Shown: positions 8,413 through 16,632 of the stretch, one piece after another | Layout of the letters: each line of letters starts with the position of its first letter | Numbering within the stretch: the stretch's first letter is position 1 | Assembly: GCA_041653635.1 (NCBI GenBank) | Contig: JBAZFC010000001.1 | Location: 744,001-808,000 of the forward strand | Direction: 5' to 3' | DNA: 64,000 bases | DNA from: CAIXOA01 sp041653635 | GTDB taxonomy: Archaea; Micrarchaeota; Micrarchaeia; Anstonellales; Bilamarchaeaceae | Notes under the pieces: generated by a model | Databases searched by the model: none | What the model was told of the DNA's origin: nothing | The model's input: only the letters and a program-made list of their open reading frames with translations | Translations under genes and position numbers: made by a program

Positions 8413-8793
8413 ATGTTTTATGTGAAGGGCGGGCGTTCCATGGAGCACTGCCCCCCCGCATCCATGAAGATGGGCACCGCCGGAAGGATGATGATGAAGA
8501 AGATGGGCATGCTGTTCGTGCTCTGGCTCGTTAAAAGGAAAAGGATGAAGGCGTACGACGCGATGAAGATGATGAGGGATGGCGGGATGCCCTTCGCGAC
8601 CGCGAACCGCATCTACCCCCTCTTTTCCCTGATGGAGAAGGAAGGCCTGGTGAAGGGAAAAAAAATACCTGGCGACAGGAGGGGCGGAAAGGAATATTTT
8701 ATAACCGTAAAGGGAAAGCAGTTGCTGGCACTCTGCAGGGAGCATATGTGCGGCGGCCTGCTTGGCGAATACCTGAGGTATATGGTGAAGTGA
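8413..8793 (+). CDS. PadR-like winged-helix transcriptional regulator
   Basis: A 126-residue winged-helix protein. After a Met-rich N-terminus (MEHCPPASMKMGTAGRMMMKK, which includes a cysteine and histidine), a helix-turn-helix reads AYDAMKMMRDGGMPFATANRIYPLFSLMEKEGLV. A wing follows (GGKEYFITVKGKQLL), and this order is typical of PadR regulators. The TATA box at 8383-8390 sits 26 nt before the ATG at 8413, favouring that start; the in-frame ATG at 8401 would add MDIS. The clustered Met, Cys and His residues could sense a metal or oxidant, but that is a guess. Its stop overlaps the start of the ABC ATPase by one base, so it heads the export operon and probably represses it. Confidence 0.75.
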   Translation: MFYVKGGRSMEHCPPASMKMGTAGRMMMKKMGMLFVLWLVKRKRMKAYDAMKMMRDGGMPFATANRIYPLFSLMEKEGLVKGKKIPGDRRGGKEYFITVKGKQLLALCREHMCGGLLGEYLRYMVK

Positions 8794-9587
8794 TGGTAAG
8801 GGAGATAATCAAGCTGGAGAGGGTGAGCAAGTTCTACCAGATGGGTGACTCCAGGGTGGACGCCCTCAGGGAGCTCTCGCTCACAATCCACGAGAACGAC
8901 TACATGAGCGTTTTCGGCCCGAGCGGCTCCGGCAAGAGCACGCTCCTGCACATGATGGGCCTCCTGGACGTCCCATCCAGCGGCAGGGTGCTGGTGGACG
9001 GGAAGGACGTGTCCCAGCTGCACGAGAACGCGCTCGCCCGCATCCGCGGAAAGAAGATAGGGTTCATATTCCAGGTCTTCAACCTCGTCCCGTCGCTCAG
9101 CGCGCTGGAGAACGTCGCGCTGCCGATGATGATTTACGACGTCCCCAAATATGAGAGGGAGAGGAGGGCGGAGGAGCTGCTCGTATCCCTGGACATGGGC
9201 AACCGCATAAACCACCTGCCGGGCGAGCTTTCCGGGGGGCAGCGCCAGCGCGTGGCAATCGCGCGCTCACTCGCCAACAACCCGGAGATAATACTCGCGG
9301 ACGAGCCCACCGGAAACCTGGACTCCAAGACGGGCGAGGAGGTTGTGAACATATTCAACGAACTGCACAGGGAAGGGAAGACGCTCGTGGTCGTCACGCA
9401 CGACCCCGACATCGCGCGGAACACGGACGAGGTGGTGCGCATAAGGGACGGCACCATAGTGGAGCACGAGATATCCAAGGAGCATTCCATCCGCGCGAAC
9501 GGCGGGATGGAGCTCGTGGGCGGGCTGAAATCCAAGGTTAATGAAAAATTGGGAGTACACACAGGAATGAAAAAGAAGGTGAAATGA
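8793..9587 (+). CDS. MacB/LolD-type ABC transporter ATPase
   Basis: ATP-binding subunit of a MacB/FtsE-type ABC system, 264 residues. The Walker A motif GPSGSGKST lies at 42-50, the Q-loop region FIFQVFNLVP at about 91-100, the signature LSGGQRQRVAIAR from 146, Walker B IILADEPTGNLD from about 166, and the H-loop VVVTHD after that. About 40 extra residues follow the standard fold and may be a lineage-specific tail. The ATG at 8793 overlaps the TGA of the regulator and has GGTGAAG just upstream. It should energise the two FtsX-like permeases at 11075-13507. The cargo is unknown; the encoded surface protein is a candidate partner. Confidence 0.92.
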   Translation: MVREIIKLERVSKFYQMGDSRVDALRELSLTIHENDYMSVFGPSGSGKSTLLHMMGLLDVPSSGRVLVDGKDVSQLHENALARIRGKKIGFIFQVFNLVPSLSALENVALPMMIYDVPKYERERRAEELLVSLDMGNRINHLPGELSGGQRQRVAIARSLANNPEIILADEPTGNLDSKTGEEVVNIFNELHREGKTLVVVTHDPDIARNTDEVVRIRDGTIVEHEISKEHSIRANGGMELVGGLKSKVNEKLGVHTGMKKKVK

Positions 9588-11078
9588 ATGGAAATGAAGC
9601 ATGCGCTGTTTGCGCTTCTGTTGTTGGGATATGCGTTTGCGGGGCTTTCAATCTCCGATTATACGGTCAGCCCGGAGACGATTGAGCCGGGGGGCGCGGG
9701 TTACGCGGTGATTACGCTATCCAACCCCTCCACTACGGATCCGTTGAGCAGGGTAACCGTAACGATATCGTCCGTAGAAGGCCTCGGTGCAGACAGGGGC
9801 TTCCTGATCGGGGATCTTGAGCAAAGCTCTTCAACCACCCTTACTGCCCCGTTCCATTCATCGCCCAGCCTCGCGAGCGGGGTGTACACGATTGAAATAA
9901 AGGCGAGCGGGTATGCAGACACTTACCTGTATAATCCCGGGACAGGCACATACACCAGGCAAACTGACTATGTGGAGAAAATTGCGTCCATTCCAGTGAA
10001 GGTGGTGCGGGCGCCCGTCCTCTCCATTTCGCTGAGCAGCGAGAACCTGGAGGACATCACCGATGAGACCATAACTATTTCCAATTCAGGAGGCGCTGCG
10101 TCCAACCTGCGCATGTCCATAACCAGCAGCGGCATCGGCTTCCTCAACACGGACGAGGTCCTGTTCGGGACCGTTGAGAATTCGGCGCAGCAGGCGGTCA
10201 GCATAGACGCGCGCGGCGCATCGGACGGCGCGACCAAGCTCTCATTCCTCGTCACCTACCGCGATGAGCTCGGCGAGGAGCACAACGAAACGAAGGAAGT
10301 GCCTGTCACAATAAAGAAGGGCGAGGGCGACTTCCGCTTCTCACAGCAGGCGCCCGTGACCACCGGGAGGGACGACACGCTGACCATGCTGGTTACCAAC
10401 TCCGGGGATCCGGTGCAGGACCTGCAGCTCACCTTCGCCTCATCCTCCGGCGTCGTGCTGCGGGGCCTGAACAAGGTTGAGGTAGGCGACCTCGCAAGGG
10501 GCGAATCCAGGGAGATATCCATCCCGCTCGTCGCGAACCTCCAGCCCGGCACCAACAACGTGAACGCATCGCTCACCTGGGTTGAGCAGGGGGAGAACCA
10601 CGAGGGCTCCATCACGATTCCGCTCAGCGTGAAATCAGATTCCGAAGTGGGCGTGTTCCTTGAGGCGAACCCCACCCCGCTCGTTTCCGGCGGGCAGCAC
10701 ACCCTCTCCGTAACCGTCTCCAACCTCGGCTCCTATTCCATACAGGGGGTCACGGTGGAGTTTGAGAGCGACGCATTGACTTTGCTCACGGTGCAGCCCG
10801 AGCAGTACATCGGCGGCCTGGACAAGGACGACTTCTCCAGCGTGCAGTACAAGGTGCAGGTAGGCAATGTGCAGCCCGGAAACTACAACGCCACTGTGGT
10901 GGTCAGCTACAAGGACGCGTCCGGCGCCCGCATAACCGAGACCAAGCCCGTGGTGATACACATCGAGCCGACGGCCCAGAGCGGAGACGGCACGGGGACG
11001 CTCCTGCTGCTCATCGTGGTGCTGGGCGGCGCGGGCTACTGGTATTTCAGGATGAGGAAGCCAAAGGCCAAGCAATGA
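9588..11078 (+). CDS. CARDB/COG1361-like surface protein
   Basis: A 496-residue secreted or surface-anchored protein. It has an N-terminal signal peptide (MKHALFALLLLGYAFAGLS) and several ~100-residue beta-rich modules. Their recurring pattern is 'TITISNSGGAASNLRMS / LTMLVTNSGDPVQDLQLTF / LSVTVSNLGSYSIQGVTVEF', typical of CARDB or S-layer-domain proteins. A C-terminal transmembrane helix (about 470-488) is followed by a short basic tail. It begins right after the ATPase stop with a GGTGA upstream; ATG 9594 is an alternative start. Its stop overlaps the permease start (ATGA). It probably works as an extracytoplasmic adaptor or binding module for the transporter. Confidence 0.8.
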   Translation: MEMKHALFALLLLGYAFAGLSISDYTVSPETIEPGGAGYAVITLSNPSTTDPLSRVTVTISSVEGLGADRGFLIGDLEQSSSTTLTAPFHSSPSLASGVYTIEIKASGYADTYLYNPGTGTYTRQTDYVEKIASIPVKVVRAPVLSISLSSENLEDITDETITISNSGGAASNLRMSITSSGIGFLNTDEVLFGTVENSAQQAVSIDARGASDGATKLSFLVTYRDELGEEHNETKEVPVTIKKGEGDFRFSQQAPVTTGRDDTLTMLVTNSGDPVQDLQLTFASSSGVVLRGLNKVEVGDLARGESREISIPLVANLQPGTNNVNASLTWVEQGENHEGSITIPLSVKSDSEVGVFLEANPTPLVSGGQHTLSVTVSNLGSYSIQGVTVEFESDALTLLTVQPEQYIGGLDKDDFSSVQYKVQVGNVQPGNYNATVVVSYKDASGARITETKPVVIHIEPTAQSGDGTGTLLLLIVVLGGAGYWYFRMRKPKAKQ

Positions 11079-12289
11079 GAACGGAGGACATGGTTTCGTA
11101 TTCACTGCGGAACCTCCAGCACCAGAAGGTGCGCACCTGGCTCACCATCGTCGGGATAGTGGTGGGTGTCGCCGCGGTCATAGTGCTGGTCGGGCTTGCG
11201 GACGGCCTCCGTTCCTCCGTGTCCGGCCAGCTTTCTGCATTCGGCCCCAGGACAATAGTGGTCAGCCCGGTTAGCCTTGAAGGGGGGGTTGGCGGCGGCA
11301 CAGCCGACCTCCGCCCGACGCTCGGCAAGCTTTTTGAGAGGGACGCGGACAAGATTGAAAGGATAGAAGGGGTCCATCTCGCCACAAAGGTCATCATGAC
11401 CAGCCTGGACATGAAGTTCCGGGACAAGCACATAAGCGCCTCCGCATATGGCGTGGAGCCGGAAGGCTACGCCGAAACCATCAGCATAAAGATAAGCGAG
11501 GGAAGGTTCCTCCAGCCCGGGGACAAGCGCGTTGCGGTCATCGGATACGGGATAGCCAACGACAATTTTGGTGATGACAAGATAAGCGTAAACAACATGA
11601 TTGAACTTGGCGGGCAGAGCTACCGCGTGGTCGGCGTCCTCCAGAAAAGCGGTTCCTCATTCGGCCCGGGCGACAGCTCGGTCTTCGTCTCCTACGAGGA
11701 TGGGAGGGAACTCGCGGGCGATGCCCTCGCGGAAAGGGAAATCAACGGAATACGCATAATAGTTGACGAGGGATTTGACACGCAGGAGGTCGCGGACAGG
11801 ATAGAGTTCATCCTCGCTTCCCAGCACAAGGTCCCGCTTGACGACAAGGACTTCACGCTCATAACCCCGAAATTCATAGAGGACCAGGTCAATTCCGTCC
11901 TTGGCACGCTCACGCTCTTCCTTGGCGCGGTCTCGGGGATAGCGCTTGTCGTGGGGGGCGTCGGCATATCCAACACCATGTTTGTTAGCGTTATGGAACG
12001 CACAAAAGAAATAGGGGTGCTCAAATCCGTTGGCGCGCAGAACTGGCAGATAGAGCGCCTCTTCCTTGTGGAGGCCGCCATGATTGGATTGGTTGGCGGG
12101 GTGTTGGGCGTCCTATTCGGCATAATGGTGGTCCTCCTGCTCAGCGTTTTTGGGATAAACGCAACGCCCTCTATCCCAACGGTATTGATTTCATTCATAA
12201 TAGCAATGAGCGTGGGCATGGCCGGTGGCTTTATCCCGGCCAGAAATGCGGCGAAAATACCTGCGGTGGAAGCGATGAGGAATGATTAG
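11075..12289 (+). CDS. MacB/FtsX-family ABC permease, first copy
   Basis: 404-residue permease. One transmembrane helix lies near the N-terminus (TWLTIVGIVVGVAAVIVLVG, about 21-40). A large extracytoplasmic MacB-type periplasmic-core-like domain (about 45-265) comes next, then three transmembrane helices in the FtsX domain. Residues VGGVGISNTMFVSVMERTKEIGVLKSVGA form the conserved coupling region before the second helix of the FtsX domain. The family moves peptides, lipids or lipoproteins out of the membrane, or transduces mechanical signals. It overlaps the CARDB gene by 4 bp and abuts the second permease, so the two probably form a heterodimer. Confidence 0.9.
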   Translation: MRTEDMVSYSLRNLQHQKVRTWLTIVGIVVGVAAVIVLVGLADGLRSSVSGQLSAFGPRTIVVSPVSLEGGVGGGTADLRPTLGKLFERDADKIERIEGVHLATKVIMTSLDMKFRDKHISASAYGVEPEGYAETISIKISEGRFLQPGDKRVAVIGYGIANDNFGDDKISVNNMIELGGQSYRVVGVLQKSGSSFGPGDSSVFVSYEDGRELAGDALAEREINGIRIIVDEGFDTQEVADRIEFILASQHKVPLDDKDFTLITPKFIEDQVNSVLGTLTLFLGAVSGIALVVGGVGISNTMFVSVMERTKEIGVLKSVGAQNWQIERLFLVEAAMIGLVGGVLGVLFGIMVVLLLSVFGINATPSIPTVLISFIIAMSVGMAGGFIPARNAAKIPAVEAMRND

Positions 12290-13507
12290 ATGGACCTTCT
12301 GGAGATAACCAAATACGGAATCAAGAACCTCCGGACAAGGCACCTCCGTTCCACCCTCACAATCGTAGGAATAGTGCTGGGGATCGCAACGATAGTCACC
12401 CTCATGTCCATAGGGGAGGGCGTCAGCCGGGAAATAGAGAGCCAGCTGGACGCCTTTGGCACGGACATGATTTTCATAGTCCCATTCAACATGGACAGCC
12501 TGGCCAGCTCTTCCTCCATGTCCATGAGCACCTCAGGAAAACTCTACGAGCGGGACATAGATTACATAAAGAAAATCCCAGCGGTCCAGGACACCGCCCG
12601 CATGAACTACGGCCGCGCCTCCCTCCGCTTCCGCGAAACGGCCATATCATCTGCTATATACCCCACGGACGCGGCGATGTTCGAGCAGTTCGGGGACTAT
12701 TACCAGATTGAAGAGGGGAGATACTACCAGGACGGCGACACCAAGGTGCTGGTGCTGGCAAACGACGCCGCCAACCTGATGTTTGACGACCAGAAGATAT
12801 CCCCGGGCAATGTGATTTATGTGAATGATGAGCCATACCGCGTGGTCGGCGTACTCAAGAGGATAGGCACCGCCCTCAGCCAGCAGGACGATTCATCCAT
12901 CTTCATGCCCTACGACCAGGGGAAGAAGGTGCTTGCGGACTACCTCGCGCCCGGGGAGGTTTTCTTTATATACATAAAAATCCGCCCGGGCTACGATGCC
13001 GAAGAAGTCGCGTACCAGGTGGAGCGGCAGGTCGCCAACGCCCACCGTGTCTCCCTTGACAAGAAGGACTTCTCCGTGATAACTCCGGCATTCATCAAGG
13101 AGACCGTGGGCACGGTGCTCGACCTGCTCAACCTCTTCCTTCTCGCGATAGCCGCAGTCTCCGCGTTCGTAGGCGGCATCGGCATCTCCAACACGATGTT
13201 CATGAGCGTGCTTGAGCGCAGGCGCGAGATAGGGGTGCTCAAGGCGATAGGCGCCACCCGCAACACCATCCTCCTCATATTCGTGGTTGAGAGCGCGCTC
13301 ATAGGGGCGGTCGGCGGGCTCATCGGCCTAGCCCTGGGCTACCTCGCGCTTCTTGCGGCAGGCGCATTCGGCGTCCCGTACGTGCTCGGCATCTACCAGG
13401 TGTCGTTCGCCCTCTCATTCGCGATTGTGGTCGGGGTGGTTTCTGGCCTTATTCCGGCTCTCAACGCGTCCAAGGTCCCTGCCGTCGAGGCGCTGCACTA
13501 CGAGTAG
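12290..13507 (+). CDS. MacB/FtsX-family ABC permease, second copy
   Basis: 405-residue paralogue of the preceding permease with the same order: an N-terminal transmembrane helix (STLTIVGIVLGIATIVTLMSI), a large outward-facing domain, then three C-terminal helices with VGGIGISNTMFMSVLERRREIGVLKAIGA. Its ATG directly follows the TAG of the first permease. A Ser/Met-rich loop (SLASSSSMSMSTSG) in the external domain is specific to this copy. It is the last gene of the operon; a hairpin followed by a T-rich run lies just after the stop. Confidence 0.9.
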   Translation: MDLLEITKYGIKNLRTRHLRSTLTIVGIVLGIATIVTLMSIGEGVSREIESQLDAFGTDMIFIVPFNMDSLASSSSMSMSTSGKLYERDIDYIKKIPAVQDTARMNYGRASLRFRETAISSAIYPTDAAMFEQFGDYYQIEEGRYYQDGDTKVLVLANDAANLMFDDQKISPGNVIYVNDEPYRVVGVLKRIGTALSQQDDSSIFMPYDQGKKVLADYLAPGEVFFIYIKIRPGYDAEEVAYQVERQVANAHRVSLDKKDFSVITPAFIKETVGTVLDLLNLFLLAIAAVSAFVGGIGISNTMFMSVLERRREIGVLKAIGATRNTILLIFVVESALIGAVGGLIGLALGYLALLAAGAFGVPYVLGIYQVSFALSFAIVVGVVSGLIPALNASKVPAVEALHYE

Positions 13508-13511
13508 CCGA

Positions 13512-13540
13512 TTGTAGAAGGATGTGCTACAAATTTTCTT
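13512..13540 (+). terminator. Hairpin plus T-rich run after export operon
   Basis: TTGTAG (13512-13517) and CTACAA (13527-13532) can form a 6-bp stem with a 9-nt loop, followed by ATTTTCTT. It lies 4 bp after the second permease stop. The stem is weak, and archaeal termination often needs only the T-run, so this is tentative. Confidence 0.4.
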
Positions 13541-13550
13541 GTACGGAAGA

Positions 13551-13838
13551 TTTATATAATTTGCACTTGAGGTGTCCCTGCTGATGCCCCGCTTGGGGCA
13601 TTTCGGTTATCCTGGAAAGGATGTGTCCGTTGTGGCCTCTAGCGGGCGGTCGCCCAAGAATGCGGTGGCTGGACTATAACTCACTGCAGGAAACCCCTGC
13701 TTGCTATGCTCTCAATGGCGCGAAGGAGATCACCTCTAAAACGAGCGAATGGGCAAGGAACGATATCCGCATTCGTTTGAGGAACTCTTTCACCGAGTCC
13801 AGAAGGCAGAGGCATCGGCATTCGGCAAGGTGAAGTTA
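13551..13838 (+). ncRNA. Candidate structured RNA or long leader, unassigned
   Basis: No convincing protein is encoded between the export operon and the small basic gene. TTTATATAAT at 13551-13560 is a good TATA box. Downstream are compact hairpins: ATGCCCC-GCTT-GGGGCAT (about 13584-13601), ATCCT-GGAA-AGGAT (about 13609-13622), GGGCG-GT-CGCCC (about 13645-13656) and GCAGG-AAACC-CCTGC (about 13686-13700). GAGGTG (13569-13574) can pair with CACCTC near 13731. Further down, TTCACC (about 13789-13794) is complementary to the GGTGAA that forms the ribosome-binding site of the next gene. I compared it by eye with RNase P RNA, SRP RNA and tRNA signatures and found no match. It may be a stand-alone RNA, a structured leader, or both. 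Confidence 0.5.
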
Positions 13839-13997
13839 ATGGCGAAGAAGAAGTCCAGAAGAACGGTTAGAAAATCCCCTAAAAAACTAATCAGGAAAAG
13901 AGCACCCCGCAGGAAAAAAGGCGGAAGGGGCCCGAGCGGAAAGAAAAAGGCCTCCAAGGTGCACAAGATACTCAAGTGGCTCAGGCTAAGGAAATAG
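13839..13997 (+). CDS. Small, highly basic protein
   Basis: 52 residues, about half of them Lys or Arg, starting MAKKKSRRTVRKSPKKL, with a Gly-Ser-rich middle and the hydrophobic-basic end HKILKWLRLRK. The start is the ATG at 13839, with an AAGGTGA Shine-Dalgarno site about 5 nt before it. The frame extends to 13749, but that part overlaps the structured leader. It looks like a nucleic-acid-binding or ribosome-associated peptide. I recognise no family. It ends 2 bp before the convergent ogg2 stop. The possible pairing of its ribosome-binding site with upstream TTCACC suggests translational control. Confidence 0.55.
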   Translation: MAKKKSRRTVRKSPKKLIRKRAPRRKKGGRGPSGKKKASKVHKILKWLRLRK

Positions 13998-13999
13998 CC

Positions 14000-14662
14000 C
14001 TATTTCAATACTTTTCCCGTTTTCATAAACCACAAGTATAAATCCAGTTCCCCCTGGCTCATCCTCGCTTTCTTCGCTATACCTGCCAGTGCCGCCTCAA
14101 TCCCCAGATATTTTTTCTTCCCCAGCGTTTTCGGAATCTCTTTCAGGTAACCGTACCTATGCAGCATTGAAAGTATGTGCCTGTCTATTATCGCCACATC
14201 AAAGAATCCCAAGTTCCTCAAAAAGTGGCTCGCCTCCTTCCATCCCAATCCCTTTACATTTTCCACGAGCCATTCCCTCATCTCCTTCTGACTCTTCCCC
14301 CCCAGCTCCTTTTTTACTTTTTTCCCCCGCGCCTCCACTATGAATTTCCCGCGCATGTTGTAAAAGCGGTGCCCAAGTTCCTTGAGCCGCGCCACCAATT
14401 CTGGATGCGGCAAATTGCAGAACCCCTCAGCCCCCAGCTCGTCCTGTATCCTTATCCCGCCTTGCGCCGTATAATTTGCGGTAAGTATGCAAAAACATAA
14501 TTCCGAGAACCATCTTCCCTCCCCCCCTTTCCCGGCTTCCGAAAATTCGCGCAGCCTCCGCTCAACCACTTCCCGCACGGCGCTCCCCCGCGCCTTTTCC
14601 AATTCCGCAAGCAGCTCTTTTTCCCCCACCGTAAATCCCATTCGTTTTTCGTACCGCACCAT
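14000..14662 (-). CDS. ogg2: 8-oxoguanine DNA glycosylase/AP lyase, Ogg2 type
   Basis: A base-excision repair enzyme of the helix-hairpin-helix-GPD superfamily, 220 residues, as in the archaeal Ogg2 group. The hairpin VKGLGWKEASHFLRNLGF carries the Schiff-base lysine at about K142, and the catalytic aspartate is in AIIDRHIL at about D160. The C-terminus LDLYLWFMKTGKVLK ends with the lysine-rich tail typical of Ogg2. Substrates in characterised members are 8-oxoguanine in DNA. It is divergent from the ferritin-like gene with only ~39 bp between starts, and convergent with the basic-protein gene. Confidence 0.9.
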   Translation of the reverse strand: MVRYEKRMGFTVGEKELLAELEKARGSAVREVVERRLREFSEAGKGGEGRWFSELCFCILTANYTAQGGIRIQDELGAEGFCNLPHPELVARLKELGHRFYNMRGKFIVEARGKKVKKELGGKSQKEMREWLVENVKGLGWKEASHFLRNLGFFDVAIIDRHILSMLHRYGYLKEIPKTLGKKKYLGIEAALAGIAKKARMSQGELDLYLWFMKTGKVLK

Positions 14663-14701
14663 TTATGAATATTGCAGGGGTTAATGCACACGGTGATTTT
14701 T

Positions 14702-15136
14702 GTGTCAAAGGCAAAGCTGATAGAATTATTGAACAAGGGGCTTGAGCTGGAGCACCAGGCGGAGGCACAATACCTCAGCCACGCGACGCTTCTCGTTGGC
14801 GAGACCGCGGACACGATTGCCGCGCGCCTCACGGAGATAGCGGGCGACGAGCACAAGCACGCGGGCCTGTTCAGGGACTGCCTGGAAATCCTGGATGCCG
14901 CGCCCTCCATAAACATGCACGAGGGGCACCCCGCAACCGGAACCAAAAACATCCTGAAGACCAACCTGAAGGACGAGCGCGACGCGGTGGATTTCTACCG
15001 CACCATCGTTGCGGAGCTGAACAAGAGCAAGGCGGAGCTTCCCTACGAATACGAGTTCATTGAGCATGCGATAAGGCACATCATAATGGACGAGGAGGAG
15101 CACGCGCTTGAGATAAGGACGCTTCTCGGCGAGTAA
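14702..15136 (+). CDS. Ferritin-like di-iron protein
   Basis: A 144-residue four-helix bundle with the ligand pattern of ferritin-like or bacterioferritin/Dps-like proteins: E in LELEHQAEAQY, then DEHKH, then E in LKDERDAVDFY, and finally DEEEHALEIR. These can build a di-iron site for iron storage or peroxide handling. I place the start at GTG 14702, because GGTGA (14692-14696) lies just upstream and a TATA-like CATTTATGAAT is at about 14660-14670. In-frame ATGs at 14672 and 14684 would precede the likely transcript start. Its divergent partner is an oxidised-guanine repair gene, so a shared oxidative-stress role is plausible. Confidence 0.8.
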   Translation: MSKAKLIELLNKGLELEHQAEAQYLSHATLLVGETADTIAARLTEIAGDEHKHAGLFRDCLEILDAAPSINMHEGHPATGTKNILKTNLKDERDAVDFYRTIVAELNKSKAELPYEYEFIEHAIRHIIMDEEEHALEIRTLLGE

Positions 15137-15139
15137 CCG

Positions 15140-16285
15140 TCATCTGGAAGCTGCCTTCATCGGAAGCACCTGCCCCATCACATCGGGCTTCCTGAATACT
15201 TTCCCGGTATTCTTAGCCGGGTTGAAGCCCCCCAATTTTCCTTTTTGCCTTTCCAGGTCGTCACGGTGGGTTATGGGGAAATCGCTGCCGTACAATAATT
15301 TGTCCCCCATCGGGTTCTTCTTCTCGCGCCCAAGTGCCCTCTTGAGCCGTTTCCACTTCCCTTCTTCTTCAAGGATAGAATTGACTCTTGAGTACCCGAA
15401 ATGCGCCCTGTCCCCGAAATAGTAAAACTTCCTTTCGCATTCCCCGTATACGCCCTGAGGCCTGTCGCCGGTCCAGAGGAGCCCGCCCAGGTCCCCGTAC
15501 ACGTGCGGATATCTGCCCACCATCTCCAGGGCGTTGTCAAAGTGCCTCACGTCCACTCCCTTTGCGGCCCACCAGTTGGCCACCGCCATGTCCGGGGTCC
15601 CCATGTGCGCAAGCACGATGTTCATCTTTTGGTATCTTTCCGCAACCGGAATCAGCCTCGCCGGGTCTGCTATCACAATGTCATCGTCAACCTGTGTCGT
15701 CTGGAAAACCCCGGTGTGCGTGACGAGGACCGCGCCCACCTCGTCCATGAGCGCATACATCTTTACGAGTTCCTTCAAACCAAGGTTTCCGGGGTCAAAT
15801 CTCTGCGTGAGGGGATGGAACTTCACGACCGGCCTCCATCCGTTCCCAAGCCTCTCGTTCAGCGCGATGACCTCCCCCAGTTTCTCACATAAGAGCGCCA
15901 TGGCGTCTCCGCGGTTCGGGTTCACGCTCACCGCGCCTATTATCTGCTCCGGGAACGCCTCCATAAGCCGGATCACCTCTTCGTGCGTGGGCGTCGGGGA
16001 GCCGGGGTAATCTATCGGAAGCAGTACAAGCCTTTCCCCGCCCTTCTTTGCGAGATACAGCTTGTCCACCACGTGCGGCAGGACGGGGAAGGCCGCAAGT
16101 TGCAGCTTCAGCATTATTTCATTAATCGTTTCGTTCCCTTCGTATTCCCTGTGCTCCTCGGTAAATTCCCTGAACGTCTTTCCCCTATAATCATAATTAA
16201 CCCATGAGGATGAGTCCCGCCCGATGGAGAGGTCAGCCTCGTTCTCCGGCTTTACAAAACGTACGTGCCCGTCCACCTCAACCAT
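15140..16285 (-). CDS. Amidohydrolase-family protein
   Basis: 381 residues with an amidohydrolase TIM-barrel pattern: an N-terminal strand VDGHVRF, a barrel-strand PVVKFHPLTQ, VLVTHTG, IVLAHMGTPD, and LLYGSDFPITHRDD, whose GSDFP is the diagnostic late motif of amidohydrolase family 2. The usual first metal motif HxH is reduced to a single histidine (DGH), so metal binding may differ. The substrate cannot be told; family members include decarboxylases and hydrolases. The start has a TATA-like AATAAAAATAG about 24 nt upstream. It ends 3 bp from the convergent ferritin-like gene. Confidence 0.75.
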   Translation of the reverse strand: MVEVDGHVRFVKPENEADLSIGRDSSSWVNYDYRGKTFREFTEEHREYEGNETINEIMLKLQLAAFPVLPHVVDKLYLAKKGGERLVLLPIDYPGSPTPTHEEVIRLMEAFPEQIIGAVSVNPNRGDAMALLCEKLGEVIALNERLGNGWRPVVKFHPLTQRFDPGNLGLKELVKMYALMDEVGAVLVTHTGVFQTTQVDDDIVIADPARLIPVAERYQKMNIVLAHMGTPDMAVANWWAAKGVDVRHFDNALEMVGRYPHVYGDLGGLLWTGDRPQGVYGECERKFYYFGDRAHFGYSRVNSILEEEGKWKRLKRALGREKKNPMGDKLLYGSDFPITHRDDLERQKGKLGGFNPAKNTGKVFRKPDVMGQVLPMKAASR

Positions 16286-16317
16286 GAAGATATATTGCTG
16301 GCGACTATTTTTATTCT

Positions 16318-16632
16318 TTACTCACCCAGCACCTTCGCAATCTCCTTGAGCACAGGCGCAACCTCCTTCGCATCATATGAATAGCTCACATGCACCAGCG
16401 GCCTGTGGATGTGCAGCAGCCCCTCCAGGTTCATTGGCGTGCCCGAAACCACATAATCCACTTTCAATTTCTTAATCGTCTCCGCAAGCTCGCGCATCTG
16501 CTGGTCCGAGTACCCCATCGCAGGCAATACATTCTTGCAGTGGGGGTATTTCTTATATGTCTCCTTTATGGAGCCAACCGCAAACTTGAAGGGCGAACAA
16601 TCTTCGCCCCCGCCCTCTTCGCTGCAACCCAC
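16318..16632 (-). pseudogene. C-terminal part of cPGS-like GTPase, shifted frame
   Basis: This frame supplies the missing C-terminus of the gene at 16566-17612. From FKFAVGSIKETYKKYPHCKNVLPAMGYS onward it matches the end expected for the cyclic 2,3-diphosphoglycerate synthetase/COG2403 family; the residues before that are out-of-frame noise. A single extra base near 16590, for example in the CGCCCTTC stretch read on the minus strand, would join the two frames and give a protein of about 430 residues. There is no separate promoter or ribosome-binding site. It is either a sequencing error, a real mutation or programmed frameshifting. Confidence 0.75.

Noticed and set aside
13551..13745. Identification of the structured RNA as RNase P or SRP RNA
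   Set aside because: The GAGGAAAGTCC/ACAGAA signatures of RNase P and the GGAA-adjacent AGCAG of SRP helix 8 were not found, so no name was given.
13621..13833. Plus-strand frame of 70 codons in the structured RNA region
   Set aside because: Its codons coincide with the hairpins, and the product has no protein-like pattern; the RNA explanation is better.
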